A DNA stretch of 64,000 bases from Miltoncostaea oceani. GTDB lineage: Bacteria > Actinomycetota > Thermoleophilia > Miltoncostaeales > Miltoncostaeaceae. The notes under the pieces are model-generated. The model was given only the letters and a program-made list of their open reading frames with translations. It was not told the DNA's origin and ran no database searches. Positions within the stretch are counted from its first letter, which is position 1; every line of letters starts with the position of its first letter. The stretch spans positions 3,547,001 through 3,611,000 of the forward strand of contig NZ_CP064356.1 in the NCBI RefSeq assembly GCF_018141545.1, given 5' to 3'. Position numbers and translations under genes: made by a program. Positions 49,845-58,017 of this stretch are shown one piece after another.

Positions 49845-50760
49845 GCGGCTCGGCGGCGAGGTCCCACACCACCTCGCGCACCCCCGCCGACGCCATCCGC
49901 AGCACCCCGGAGCCGTCGAGCACGGCGACCGGCGCGGCGCTCAGGCCCCGCGCCGCGGCGCGCGCGGCGATCGCGGCGTGGTCGCCGACGAGCAGGAACG
50001 CGTAGGAGGGGAACGCGAGGAGCCAGCGCTCGAGGGTGGTCCCGGCCGGGACGGGCAGGCGGTCCATGTCGAGCTCGGCGCCGAGGCCGCCCGCGCTCTC
50101 GCAGAGCTGCAGCAGGGACCCGGCGATCCCGGGCATCGACACGTCGCGCGCGGCCCACGCCTCCCCGGCCTCGGCGGCCTCGGGCATCAGCTCCAGGTCG
50201 GACCGGGCGCGGTCGCGCCGGGGACCGCGGAGGTGGCTGAAGTGGTCGCCGTCCTCCCCCGCCACCATCTGCCCCTCCAGGCAGGCGACGAGGGTCACGT
50301 GGTCGCCGGGCCGCGCGTCGCGCGCCCGCAGCGTCGCCCGGGCCCGGCCGACGCCGAACGTGGAGAGGGCGGGGGCGAGGCCCTCCTCGATGGTGGCGTG
50401 GCCACCGACGACGGGGACCCCGTAGAGGCCGGCGCCGGTGCGCAGGCCGGCGAGGACGGCCTCCGCCACGGGGCGGTCGCCCGCGACGAGGCAGTCGAGC
50501 AGCGCCAGCGGCCGGGCGCCGGTCGCGGCGAGGTCGTTCACGACGGTGACGACGCCCGCGACGCCCGCGGGCCCCGGGGACGCCGCGACGAAGCCGGGCC
50601 GGATCGCCTCGGCGGCCATCACGAGGTGCCCGGCGCCGTCGTCGATCACGGCGGCGTCGTCGCCGTCGCCGCCGAGGGCGGAGGCCACCGCCCCGAGCTC
50701 CCGCTTGCCGCGCAGACCGGGATGGGCGCCCACGAGACCGGCGAGAAGGGATAGGTTCAT
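49792..50760 (-). CDS. Sll0787-type AIR-synthase-related protein
   Basis: The 322-residue PurM/ThiL-fold protein has GDGDDAAVIDDG (nucleotide/metal aspartates) near residue 32, NDLAATGARPLALLDCLV, VVGGHATIEEGL, and MPGIAGSLLQLCESAGGLGAELDMD. These are ATP-grasping features of AIR-synthase-like ATPases such as ThiL and HypE. It is the Sll0787 component of Nit1-type clusters, fused to the GNAT domain in mycobacteria. Here it stands alone on the minus strand, with its ATG 3 bp from the ATG of AllG. The leaderless box TAGTGT lies inside allG. Confidence 0.87.
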   Translation of the reverse strand: MNLSLLAGLVGAHPGLRGKRELGAVASALGGDGDDAAVIDDGAGHLVMAAEAIRPGFVAASPGPAGVAGVVTVVNDLAATGARPLALLDCLVAGDRPVAEAVLAGLRTGAGLYGVPVVGGHATIEEGLAPALSTFGVGRARATLRARDARPGDHVTLVACLEGQMVAGEDGDHFSHLRGPRRDRARSDLELMPEAAEAGEAWAARDVSMPGIAGSLLQLCESAGGLGAELDMDRLPVPAGTTLERWLLAFPSYAFLLVGDHAAIAARAAARGLSAAPVAVLDGSGVLRMASAGVREVVWDLAAEPLTGLRPGASGAPGPASG

Positions 50761-50775
50761 GTCATGGGCACACTA
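50752..50775. promoter_or_regulatory. Interlocked divergent leaderless promoters of the AIR-synthase-like gene and allG
   Basis: TAGGTT (50752-50757) lies 6 nt before ATG 50764 of allG but inside the first codons of the minus-strand gene. TAGTGT (minus, 50770-50775) lies 9 nt before ATG 50760 but inside the first codons of allG. The two start codons are 3 bp apart. Confidence 0.6.
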
Positions 50776-52158
50776 CGGATCGCCACCGTCGGACTGGACC
50801 TCATGGCGGAGGCCCTCCGGGCCCAGGACGCCGACGTCACCGCGGTCGACTGGCGCCCCCCGGGAGGGGGCGACCCGGAGGTCGTGCGGGCGCTGACGGC
50901 GACGTACGGGGACCCCCGCGTCGGGGAGGCGAACGCCCGGGCGCTGGCCCGCCTGCAGGAGGCGCGGCCGATGATCGTCGGCGCCGGCCCGGCGGGGGAG
51001 CTGATCCCCGGGCTCGAGGGCCGGATGGTGCTGCACGCCGGCCCCCCGGTGGAGTGGGAGCGGATGTGCGCCCCGCAGCGCAACGCCGTGACCGGCGCGT
51101 GCATCCTGGAGGGGTGGGCCTCGGGGCCGCAGGAGGCCGCCGACCTGGTCGCCCGCGGTGGCGTGCGCCTCGCGCCGGCCCACTCCCTCGAGGCGGCCGG
51201 GGCGATGTGCGGCGTCATCTCCCCCTCGATGGCGTGCTGGGCGGCGCGCGACGAGATCGGCGGCGGGGTCGGCTACAGCCCCTTCAACGACGGGCCGGGC
51301 GACGCGTTCTGGCTCGGCGTCGGCTCGCCGGAGGCGATCCGACGTCAGCGGCTCATGGCCGACGAGGTCGCGCCGGGCTTCGCGGCGGCGTTGCGGGCCG
51401 AGGGCCCGATCGACGCCCTCGCCCTCTGCGCGCAGGGCATCGCGATGGGCGACGACTGCCACATGCGCCACCAGGCGACGACGATGCTGCTGCTGCGGCA
51501 GGTGCTGCCGGCCATGGCCGAGCACGCCCCCGCCGCGGTCCTGCCGACGGCGCGCCTGCTCGGCGGCAACGGCCACTTCGCCCTGACCGTGACCATCGCC
51601 GCCGCCCGCGCGGCGCTCGCGGGGATCCGGGGGATCCCCGCGTCGAGCCTCGTGGTGTTCATCAGCCGCAACGGCACCGACGCCGCCGTCCAGATCGCCG
51701 GGTTGCCGGACCGCTGGTTCACATTCCCGGCGCCGCTGGTCGGCGACCCCCTCTACCGCCCCGGCTTCTCCGACGACGACGCGGCGCCCGACATCGGCGA
51801 CTCGGCCCTCGTGGAGTGCGCGGGCCTCGGCGGCGCCGCGAGCGCCGCCAGCCCGGGCGTCGCGGCGTTCCTGGGCGGCGGCCTGCAGGACGCGATCGAG
51901 CGGACGCGCCGGATGGGCGACATCTGCATCGGGCGCAGTGAGCGGCTGCGGATCCCCACCCTCGACGGCGAGGGCACCCCGCTCGGGGTGGACGCCCGCG
52001 CCTGCGTCGACCTGGGCGAGACGCCCCTCATCAACACCGGCATCCTGCACCGCGAGGACGGCGGCCAGATCGGGGCGGGCATCGCCGTCACGCCCGTCGA
52101 GCCGATCCGGGACGCGCTGCGCGCCCTGGCGGCGCACCTGGAGGACGGTCCGCGGTGA
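50764..52158 (+). CDS. allG: DUF1116 protein, oxamate carbamoyltransferase subunit AllG-like
   Basis: The 464-residue DUF1116 protein (E. coli AllG/YlbE type) has DWRPPGGGDPEVVRAL near the start and GPPVEWERMCAPQRNAVTGACILEGWA (in parts), a characteristic block in these proteins. Further marks are GDDCHMRHQATT, GGNGHFALTV, SRNGTDAAVQIAGLPDRWF and IGAGI near the end. AllG works with AllF/FdrA and AllH in oxamate carbamoyltransferase. This completes the trio within the window. It starts without a leader and overlaps the following methyltransferase by GTGA. Confidence 0.88.
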   Translation: MGTLRIATVGLDLMAEALRAQDADVTAVDWRPPGGGDPEVVRALTATYGDPRVGEANARALARLQEARPMIVGAGPAGELIPGLEGRMVLHAGPPVEWERMCAPQRNAVTGACILEGWASGPQEAADLVARGGVRLAPAHSLEAAGAMCGVISPSMACWAARDEIGGGVGYSPFNDGPGDAFWLGVGSPEAIRRQRLMADEVAPGFAAALRAEGPIDALALCAQGIAMGDDCHMRHQATTMLLLRQVLPAMAEHAPAAVLPTARLLGGNGHFALTVTIAAARAALAGIRGIPASSLVVFISRNGTDAAVQIAGLPDRWFTFPAPLVGDPLYRPGFSDDDAAPDIGDSALVECAGLGGAASAASPGVAAFLGGGLQDAIERTRRMGDICIGRSERLRIPTLDGEGTPLGVDARACVDLGETPLINTGILHREDGGQIGAGIAVTPVEPIRDALRALAAHLEDGPR

Positions 52159-52934
52159 GCGGCGAGTGGGACGCGGGCAGTTACCAGCGCGTCTCCGGTC
52201 CGCAGGTCGAATGGGGGCGGCGCGTCGTCGAGCGGATCCCCCTCCGCGGCGACGAGGACGCCCTCGACGCCGGCTGCGGCACCGGCCGGGTGACGCGGCT
52301 GCTGGCCGAGCGGCTGCCCGACGGCACGGTGCTCGCCGTCGACGCCTCCCACGCGATGGCCGAGGAGGCCGCCCGGCGCCTGGCCGACCTCGCGCCGCGG
52401 GTGCGGGTGCGGGTCGCCGACCTCCTCGCGCTGCGGGTGGACGAGCCGGTTGAGCTGATCGTCTCGACGGCGACCTTCCACTGGATCCTCGACCACGACC
52501 GCCTCTTCGCCCGCATGCGCGCCGCCCTGCGGCCCGGCGGCCGGCTCGTCGCCCAGTGCGGCGGCGCGGGCAACATCGCCCGCACGCTGCGGGCCGCCGA
52601 CGAGGTCTCCGCGCGGCCGGCGTACGCCGCGTCGCTCGCGGAGATGCCGGAGGCCTGGCTGTTCGCCGACCACCACGCCACCGTCGACCGCCTCGACCGC
52701 GCCGGGTTCACCGAGACCCGGGCGTGGCTGGAGGACGCCCCCGTCCACTTCCCCGACGCGGTGGCCGGGGCCGAGTTCCTGGCGACGGTCGTGCTGCGCC
52801 ACCACCTCGAGCGCCTCGACCCGGAGCGGCGGGCGCCGTTCGCCCGCGAGGTCGCGGAGCTCTGCATGCTCCCCGACGGGCGCATGGAGATCGACTACGT
52901 GCGCCTCAACCTGGAGGCCCGGCGCGAGGAGTGA
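52155..52934 (+). CDS. SAM-dependent methyltransferase, trans-aconitate methyltransferase-like
   Basis: The 259-residue class I methyltransferase has an N-terminal WDAGSYQRVSGPQVEWGRRV helix, SAM loop DAGCGTGRVTRLLAERLP, DASHAMAEEA, STATFHWILDHDRLFARMRAALRPGGRL (in parts), and a C-terminal LPDGRMEIDYVRLNLEA strand pair. This architecture matches Tam-type enzymes that methylate carboxyl groups of small acids. Its GTGA coupling to AllG hints at a carboxylate made or used by the carbamoyltransferase. It is convergent with rmlB across a short hairpin. Confidence 0.85.
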   Translation: MSGEWDAGSYQRVSGPQVEWGRRVVERIPLRGDEDALDAGCGTGRVTRLLAERLPDGTVLAVDASHAMAEEAARRLADLAPRVRVRVADLLALRVDEPVELIVSTATFHWILDHDRLFARMRAALRPGGRLVAQCGGAGNIARTLRAADEVSARPAYAASLAEMPEAWLFADHHATVDRLDRAGFTETRAWLEDAPVHFPDAVAGAEFLATVVLRHHLERLDPERRAPFAREVAELCMLPDGRMEIDYVRLNLEARREE

Positions 52935-52952
52935 GGCGGGGCCCCGGCCTCA
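52932..52952. terminator. Short bidirectional hairpin between the methyltransferase gene and rmlB
   Basis: TGAGGC (52932-52937) pairs with GCCTCA (52947-52952), with GGGG/CCCC stacked inside and one bulged G. It covers both stop codons. Confidence 0.4.
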
Positions 52953-53942
52953 GCGGCCCCCGTACTGCTCCTCGTAGTACCGCCGGTAGTCGCCGCTCTT
53001 GATCGGCTCCCACCAGTCGCGGCGGTCCGCGTACCAGGCGACGGTCGCGGCGAGGGCGTCCTCGAACGAGTGGGCCGGCTCCCAGCCGAGGCCGCGGAGC
53101 TTCGCCGTGTCGAGGGCGTAGCGGCGGTCGTGGCCGGGGCGGTCGGCGACGTGGCGGATGAGGGACCCGTCGCGGCCGGTGAGCTCCAGGACGCGGCGGG
53201 TGATCTCCATGTTCGGCTCCTCGTTGCCGCCGCCCACGTTGTAGACCTCGCCCGCCTCCCCCTTCTCGAGGGCCGTCCAGATGCCGCTGCAGTGGTCGTC
53301 GACGTAGATCCAGTCGCGGATCTGCATGCCGTCGCCGTAGACCGGGAGCTGCTGGCCGTCGAGCGCGTTCGTGACGAACAGCGGGATGAGCTTCTCGGGG
53401 TACTGGCGGGGGCCGAAGGTGTTGGACCCGCGGGTGATGACCGCGTCGAGCCCGAACGTCCGGTGCCACGCGAGCACCTGCAGGTCGCCGCCCGCCTTGC
53501 TCGCCGAGTAGGGGCTGGACGGGCTGATCGGGTCGGTCTCGCGGAACGCGCCCGTCGGGATCGAGCCGTAGACCTCGTCCGTCGAGACCTGGACGAAGCG
53601 CCGGACGCCGGCGGTGCGGGCCGCGTCGAGCAGGACGGCGGTGCCGACGACGTCGGTGCTGATGAAGTCCGCCGGGTCGAGGATCGAGCGGTCGACGTGG
53701 CTCTCGGCGGCGAAGTTCACGACCGCGTCGCAGCCGGCGATCGCCCCGGCCACGGCGGCGGCGTCGGCGATGTCGGCGTGGACGAAGGTGTAGGCCTCGT
53801 CGTCGGCGACGTCGGCGACGTTCGCGGGGTTGCCGGCGTAGGTGAGCTTGTCGAGGTTGACCACCTCGGCCCCGTGGCCGAGCGCCAGGCGGACGAACGC
53901 GGACCCGATGAACCCGCAGCCGCCGGTGACGAGAAGCCTCAT
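52950..53942 (-). CDS. rmlB: dTDP-glucose 4,6-dehydratase
   Basis: The 330-residue extended SDR begins MRLLVTGGCGFIGSAFVRLAL (NAD site) and has NFAAESHVDRSI and STDEVYGS with the catalytic Thr-Asp-Glu. The YxxxK pair is PYSASKAGGD, followed by RGSNTFGPRQYPEKLIPLF and VYNVGGGNE. It makes dTDP-4-keto-6-deoxyglucose. It is last in the minus-strand operon rmlA-rmlD-rmlB, overlapping the rmlD stop (ATGA). rmlC, needed for L-rhamnose, is not in the window. Confidence 0.95.
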   Translation of the reverse strand: MRLLVTGGCGFIGSAFVRLALGHGAEVVNLDKLTYAGNPANVADVADDEAYTFVHADIADAAAVAGAIAGCDAVVNFAAESHVDRSILDPADFISTDVVGTAVLLDAARTAGVRRFVQVSTDEVYGSIPTGAFRETDPISPSSPYSASKAGGDLQVLAWHRTFGLDAVITRGSNTFGPRQYPEKLIPLFVTNALDGQQLPVYGDGMQIRDWIYVDDHCSGIWTALEKGEAGEVYNVGGGNEEPNMEITRRVLELTGRDGSLIRHVADRPGHDRRYALDTAKLRGLGWEPAHSFEDALAATVAWYADRRDWWEPIKSGDYRRYYEEQYGGR

Positions 53943-54766
53943 GAGATCTCCCTGATGTAGTCGTGCAGCGCCTCGCGCCAGGGTCGCAGGCGCGGGGCGT
54001 CCGCGCGCGTCACGCGCAGCGGCGAGTGGGCGGGCCGCGGCGCGGGCCGCCCGAACTCCGCGGTGGTGATGTGCCGCACCCGGCAGTCGACGCCGGCCTC
54101 GGCGAAGACGGCCTCCGCGAAGCCGGCCCACGACACCTCGCCGCCGCCGGCGGTGTGGTAGATCCCCGGCGGGAGGGCGATGAGGTCCTCCAACGCGGGG
54201 GCGAGGTCGCGGGTCCAGGTGGGGCAGCCGACCTGGTCGGCGACGACGGCGACCTCGTCGCGGTCGCGCCCGAGGGCGAGCATCGTGTCGACGAAGTTGC
54301 GCCCGTGGGCGCCGTAGAGCCACGCCGTGCGGGCGATGCGGACGCCCCCGGGGTGGGCCGCGACGGCGGCGCGCTCGCCGGCGAGCTTGGTGCGGCCGTA
54401 GGCGCCGAGCGGCGCGGGCGGGTCGTCCTCGGCGTAGCCGTCGGCGGCGGTGCCGTCGAAGACGTAGTCCGTCGAGGGGACCACCACGACGGCGCCCACC
54501 TCGCGGGCGGCGGCCGCGACGTTGCCGGAGCCGTCGGCGTTGACGGCGGCGGCGCGGTCCTCGTGCTCCTCGGCGCCGTCGACGTCCGTCCACGCGGCGA
54601 GGTGCAGGACCGCCTCGGGTCGCACCTCGGTGACGCAGGCCCGCACGGCGGCGGGGTCGGTCACGTCGACCTCCAGGTCGACGGCCGTCACCTCGTGGCG
54701 CCCCTCCAGGTGGGCGACCAGGTCGCGCCCGAGCATCCCCGAGGCGCCGGTGACGAGGACCCTCAG
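53939..54766 (-). CDS. rmlD: dTDP-4-dehydrorhamnose reductase
   Basis: The 275-residue SDR has LRVLVTGASGMLGRDLVAHL, HLAAWTDVDGAEE, STDYVFDGTAADGY, YGRTKLAGE (catalytic Tyr and Lys), RTAWLYGAHGRNFV and DQVGCPTW, all RmlD marks. It reduces dTDP-4-keto-L-rhamnose to dTDP-L-rhamnose with NAD(P)H. The only start that keeps the first strand is CTG 54766, overlapping the rmlA stop as CTGA; no ATG or GTG is available there. RmlC, which makes its substrate, must be elsewhere. Confidence 0.92.
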   Translation of the reverse strand: MRVLVTGASGMLGRDLVAHLEGRHEVTAVDLEVDVTDPAAVRACVTEVRPEAVLHLAAWTDVDGAEEHEDRAAAVNADGSGNVAAAAREVGAVVVVPSTDYVFDGTAADGYAEDDPPAPLGAYGRTKLAGERAAVAAHPGGVRIARTAWLYGAHGRNFVDTMLALGRDRDEVAVVADQVGCPTWTRDLAPALEDLIALPPGIYHTAGGGEVSWAGFAEAVFAEAGVDCRVRHITTAEFGRPAPRPAHSPLRVTRADAPRLRPWREALHDYIREIS

Positions 54767-55836
54767 ACCAGGCCGATCGTCGAGGAGTCGCCCACCATGA
54801 AGCGGTAGGCGCGCGGCTTCTCGGACGTGCGGGCGATCGTCACGCCGCGGCCGATGAGGCTGCTCTCGACGCGGGCGTCGAGGTCCTCGAGGCGGCTGTC
54901 CTGCAGCAGGATGCTGTGCTCGACTTCGGCGCGGCGGACGACGACGCCCGGCGAGATCGCCGAGTACGGGCCGATGTAGGCGTCCTCGATCAGGGCGCCC
55001 GCGCCGATGATGGCGGGGCCGCGGACGGAGGAGCGCACGAGGCGCGCGCCCTCCTCGATCACGATGCGGCCCTCCACCGAGGTGTCGGTGAGCTCGCCGG
55101 CGATGCGGGTCTCGAGCACGTCGAGGATCAGCCGGTTCGCCTCGAGCATGTCGTCGATGCGGCCCGTGTCCTTCCACCACCCCGTGACCTCGTGCGGCTC
55201 GACCTGCAGGCCACGGTCGATGAGGTGCTGGATGGCGTCGGTGATCTCCAGCTCGCCGCGGGCCGACGGGCGGATCGCGTGCGCCGACTCCATGATCGCG
55301 GGGCTGAACATGTAGACGCCGACGAGCGCGAGGTCGCTGCGGGGCTCCTTCGGCTTCTCGACGAGGCGGGTGACCCGGCCGTCCTCGAGCTCGGCCACGC
55401 CGTACGACTCGGGGTCGCGCACCTTCTGCAGCAGGATCATGGCGGCGGCGTCGGAGGACCGGAACCGGTCGACGAGCTCGGTGATGCCGTCGCGCAGGAG
55501 GTTGTCGCCGAGGTACATCACGAACGGCGACCCGTCGAGGAACTCCTCGGCGGTCAGCACGGCGTGGGCGAGCCCGAGCGGGGCGTCCTGGCGGATGTAC
55601 GTCGCCCGGATGCCGAGGGCCGAGCCGTCCCCCACGGCGGCCTCGATCTCGGCCTGCGTGTCGCCGACGACGATGCCGACGTCGGTGACGCCCGCGGCGC
55701 GGAGCGCCTCGAGGCCGTAGAAGAGGACCGGCTTGTTCGCGACCGGCACGAGCTGCTTCGCGCTCGTGTGCGTGATGGGTCGGAGGCGGGTGCCGGCGCC
55801 GCCGGAGAGTACGAGACCCTTGAGCTCGGCCGCCAC
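54763..55836 (-). CDS. rmlA: Glucose-1-phosphate thymidylyltransferase, long form
   Basis: The 357-residue nucleotidyltransferase has LSGGAGTRLRPITHTSAKQL (nucleotide loop and Lys), MYLGDNLLRDG (metal Asp), VEKPKEPRSDLALVGVYMF and EITDAIQHLID. A C-terminal left-handed beta-helix follows (GPAIIGAGALIEDAYIGPYSAI, in parts). The extra 60-70 residues and that domain put it in the long RmlA group of archaea and actinobacteria. It makes dTDP-glucose. GTG 55836 lies 6 nt after TAGGGT (minus, 55843-55848), so it is leaderless and heads the rml operon. Confidence 0.93.
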   Translation of the reverse strand: MAAELKGLVLSGGAGTRLRPITHTSAKQLVPVANKPVLFYGLEALRAAGVTDVGIVVGDTQAEIEAAVGDGSALGIRATYIRQDAPLGLAHAVLTAEEFLDGSPFVMYLGDNLLRDGITELVDRFRSSDAAAMILLQKVRDPESYGVAELEDGRVTRLVEKPKEPRSDLALVGVYMFSPAIMESAHAIRPSARGELEITDAIQHLIDRGLQVEPHEVTGWWKDTGRIDDMLEANRLILDVLETRIAGELTDTSVEGRIVIEEGARLVRSSVRGPAIIGAGALIEDAYIGPYSAISPGVVVRRAEVEHSILLQDSRLEDLDARVESSLIGRGVTIARTSEKPRAYRFMVGDSSTIGLV

Positions 55837-55842
55837 GCGCGC

Positions 55843-55848
55843 ACCCTA
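55843..55848 (-). promoter_or_regulatory. -10 box TAGGGT of the rmlADB operon
   Basis: TAGGGT on the minus strand ends 6 nt before GTG 55836. Only 40 bp separate it from the plus-strand -10 box of gpgS. Confidence 0.5.
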
Positions 55849-55888
55849 GCAGCCGTCCGATGGGGGCCTCGGTCGTCGCGGACGCCGC

Positions 55889-55894
55889 TACGAT
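55889..55894 (+). promoter_or_regulatory. -10 box TACGAT giving a leaderless gpgS
   Basis: TACGAT ends 7 nt before GTG 55902, which decides that start over the in-frame ATG at 55860 lying upstream of the promoter. Confidence 0.55.
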
Positions 55895-55901
55895 CGACGG
55901 C

Positions 55902-56852
55902 GTGGAACGCGAGGAATGGCTGCGGCGGCGCACCTACCGGGGTGCCGACTACGACCCCGAGCGCCTCGCCCGGGACGCCCGCGCGCAGGGCCTGGCCGTG
56001 TCGGTCGTGCTGCCGGCCCTCGACGTGGCCGACACCGTCGGCGCGATCGTGACCTCCGTGCGCGAGCGGCTCGTCGAGGAGGTCCCCCTCGTCGCGGAGA
56101 TCCTGGTGGTCGACAGCCGCAGCACCGACGGCACCCGCGCCGCCGCGGAGGCGGCGGGCGCGCGGGTGGTCGACGACCGCGACGTGCTGCCGCGCCTCGC
56201 CCCCGGGCGCGGCAAGGGCGAGGCGATGTGGAAGAGTCTCGCCGCGGTCCGCGGCGACCTCGTCGTGTGGCTCGACTCGGACGTCGTCGACTTCGACCCG
56301 GCCTTCGTCACCGGCCTGCTCGGACCGCTCGTGGACGACCCGGACGTCGGCTACGTGAAGGCCGTCTACGACCGCCACCTCGGCGGCGCGAGCGACGGCG
56401 GCGGACGCGTCACGGAGATCTGCGCGCGGCCGCTGATCAACCTCTTCTACCCCGAGCTCGCGGGGTTCGCCCAGCCGCTCTCGGGCGAGGCGGCGGGGCG
56501 GCGGGCGCTGCTGTCGTCGGTGCCGTTCTTCACCGGCTACGCCGTGGAGATCGGGTTGCTGATCGACCTCCTCCGCGCGGCGGGCCTCGGCGCGCTGGCG
56601 CAGGTGGACCTGGGTGAGCGGCGCCACCACAACCAGCCGACGGCGGCGCTCGGCGCGATGGCCTCCACGATCTCGCAGGCGGTGCTGCGCCGCGTCGCCG
56701 AGGAGGGCCGCGCGCCCGCCGGCCTCGCGGGGGAGGGCCTCTACGCCCGCCCGGCGCGGGGCGCGGACGACGCCCTCACGCTGACGGTGCTCGACACGCG
56801 GCCCGGCGAGCGGGCACCCATGAGCGACGTCCTGCAGGCGAGCGCGGTCTGA
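55902..56852 (+). CDS. gpgS: Glucosyl-3-phosphoglycerate synthase
   Basis: The 316-residue GT-A glycosyltransferase begins VEREEWLRRRTYRGADYDP. It has VSVVLPALDVADTVG, VDSRSTDGTR, the metal motif WLDSDVVDFDP, GYVKAVYDRHL, PLSGEAAGRRALLSSVPFFTGYAVEIG (in parts) and HHNQPTAALG, all GpgS features. It joins NDP-glucose to 3-phosphoglycerate, the first step to glucosylglycerate, a compatible solute and precursor of methylglucose lipopolysaccharide in actinobacteria. The phosphatase gene follows with a CTGA overlap. Confidence 0.92.
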   Translation: MEREEWLRRRTYRGADYDPERLARDARAQGLAVSVVLPALDVADTVGAIVTSVRERLVEEVPLVAEILVVDSRSTDGTRAAAEAAGARVVDDRDVLPRLAPGRGKGEAMWKSLAAVRGDLVVWLDSDVVDFDPAFVTGLLGPLVDDPDVGYVKAVYDRHLGGASDGGGRVTEICARPLINLFYPELAGFAQPLSGEAAGRRALLSSVPFFTGYAVEIGLLIDLLRAAGLGALAQVDLGERRHHNQPTAALGAMASTISQAVLRRVAEEGRAPAGLAGEGLYARPARGADDALTLTVLDTRPGERAPMSDVLQASAV

Positions 56853-57628
56853 GCGGGTCGTCCAACGGCGCCGGGCACCCGGCGGCGGTCGTCTACCTCG
56901 ACCTCGACGGGACGCTCCTCGGCCCGTCGGGCTCGATCCTGCGCGACGCCGACGGGCGGTTCACCCACGCCGGGATCCGGGTCTTCGAGCTGCTCGACGC
57001 CGCGGGCGTGCCGGTGGTGCTCGTCAGCGGCCGCAGCCGGCGGCGGCTGGAGGCGGTCGCGCAGACGCTCGGAGCCGTGGGGGTGCTGCCGGAGATGGGC
57101 GCGACGGACGCCGGCTACCCCGTCCTCCCCGGCGAGACGGTCCACGACGCGATCGCCCGCACCGGGGTCCCCGACGCCCTCCTCGCGGCGGAGCCCGGGC
57201 TCGCCCGGCACCCCCTGGCGACGTGGGGGCGCGAGGGCAGCCACGTCTTCCTCGGGCGCGTCGGCGACGCGGCGGCGGGGCTCGTGCACGACCGCAGCGA
57301 CGGCACGCTGCGCCTGGCCGACAACGGCCACACGGGACCGGGCGACGCCCACATCTTCCACCTGCTGCCGGCGGCGGCGAGCAAGGCCGCGGCGGTCGCG
57401 CGGGACGTCGCGGCCCGGGGCGCCGACCCCGCCCGCTGCCTCGCGGTCGGCGACAGCGGGCAGGACCTCGACATGGGGTCGGTGCTCGGCAGCGTCGCGA
57501 TCGTGGCGAACGGTGCGGCCGCCGACGCGGGTGTCGCGGCACGCGCCCCGTGGGTGACGCGCGGCTCCTACGGCGCGGGCGTGCTCGAGGCCGTCGAGGA
57601 GTGGCTCAGGGGGCCGCCGGCGGGGTGA
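56849..57628 (+). CDS. HAD-IIB phosphatase, probable glucosyl/mannosyl-3-phosphoglycerate phosphatase
   Basis: The 259-residue HAD protein has motif I YLDLDGTLLG, motif II LVSGRSRRR, and motif IV/III SKAAAVARDVAARG and VGDSGQDLDMG, with a large IIB cap (FTGxG-like GSHVFLGRVGD). It matches mannosyl-3-phosphoglycerate phosphatases. Following gpgS, it would release glucosylglycerate. No ATG or GTG precedes motif I in frame after the gpgS stop; CTG 56849, in CTGA, is therefore the start. Its end overlaps a convergent small gene by 23 bp. Confidence 0.87.
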   Translation: MSGSSNGAGHPAAVVYLDLDGTLLGPSGSILRDADGRFTHAGIRVFELLDAAGVPVVLVSGRSRRRLEAVAQTLGAVGVLPEMGATDAGYPVLPGETVHDAIARTGVPDALLAAEPGLARHPLATWGREGSHVFLGRVGDAAAGLVHDRSDGTLRLADNGHTGPGDAHIFHLLPAAASKAAAVARDVAARGADPARCLAVGDSGQDLDMGSVLGSVAIVANGAAADAGVAARAPWVTRGSYGAGVLEAVEEWLRGPPAG

Positions 57629-57914
57629 CCACCGGCTGGGGGACCGGCTGGGAGCAGACCCGGGCGACCTCCGTCCAGGCCCGCAGGGCGGCCCGGGCGC
57701 GGAGGACGCGCGGGCGGGGGGCCTCGGTGCGGCGCGCCTGCGCGAGGACGCGGTGCGCGGGGCGGGCGGTGGGGCAGCGGCCCCAGTCGGCGGACAGCGC
57801 CGCGGCGCGCGCGATGGCGGCGTCGCCGGGTGCGGCGGCGGCCGGGGCGGCCGACGCGAGGGCCGGCACGAGCGCGGCGAGAAGGACGAGGGCGGTGACG
57901 AGGGCGAGGCGCAC
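57606..57914 (-). CDS. Small secreted protein
   Basis: The 102-residue product opens VRLALVTALVLLAALVPALASAAP, read as a basic start, a hydrophobic core and an Ala cleavage site, a clear signal peptide. The mature part of about 75 residues has two cysteines (GRCPT, ARVCSQ) that may form one disulfide, Ala/Arg-rich helices, and a Pro-rich C-terminus. No family is recognised. GTG 57914 follows GGGAG. The gene overlaps the convergent HAD phosphatase gene by 23 bp. Confidence 0.6.
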   Translation of the reverse strand: MRLALVTALVLLAALVPALASAAPAAAAPGDAAIARAAALSADWGRCPTARPAHRVLAQARRTEAPRPRVLRARAALRAWTEVARVCSQPVPQPVVTPPAAP

Positions 57915-58017
57915 TGCGGGCTCCCGGGTGGGACGTCGATCCGTGACGTGACCCACGATGCCGCGCGGCGGCCCCGGCGCCCCGGGCCGGTCGGCCAGTC
58001 CGCGCCCCCCAGCCGGT

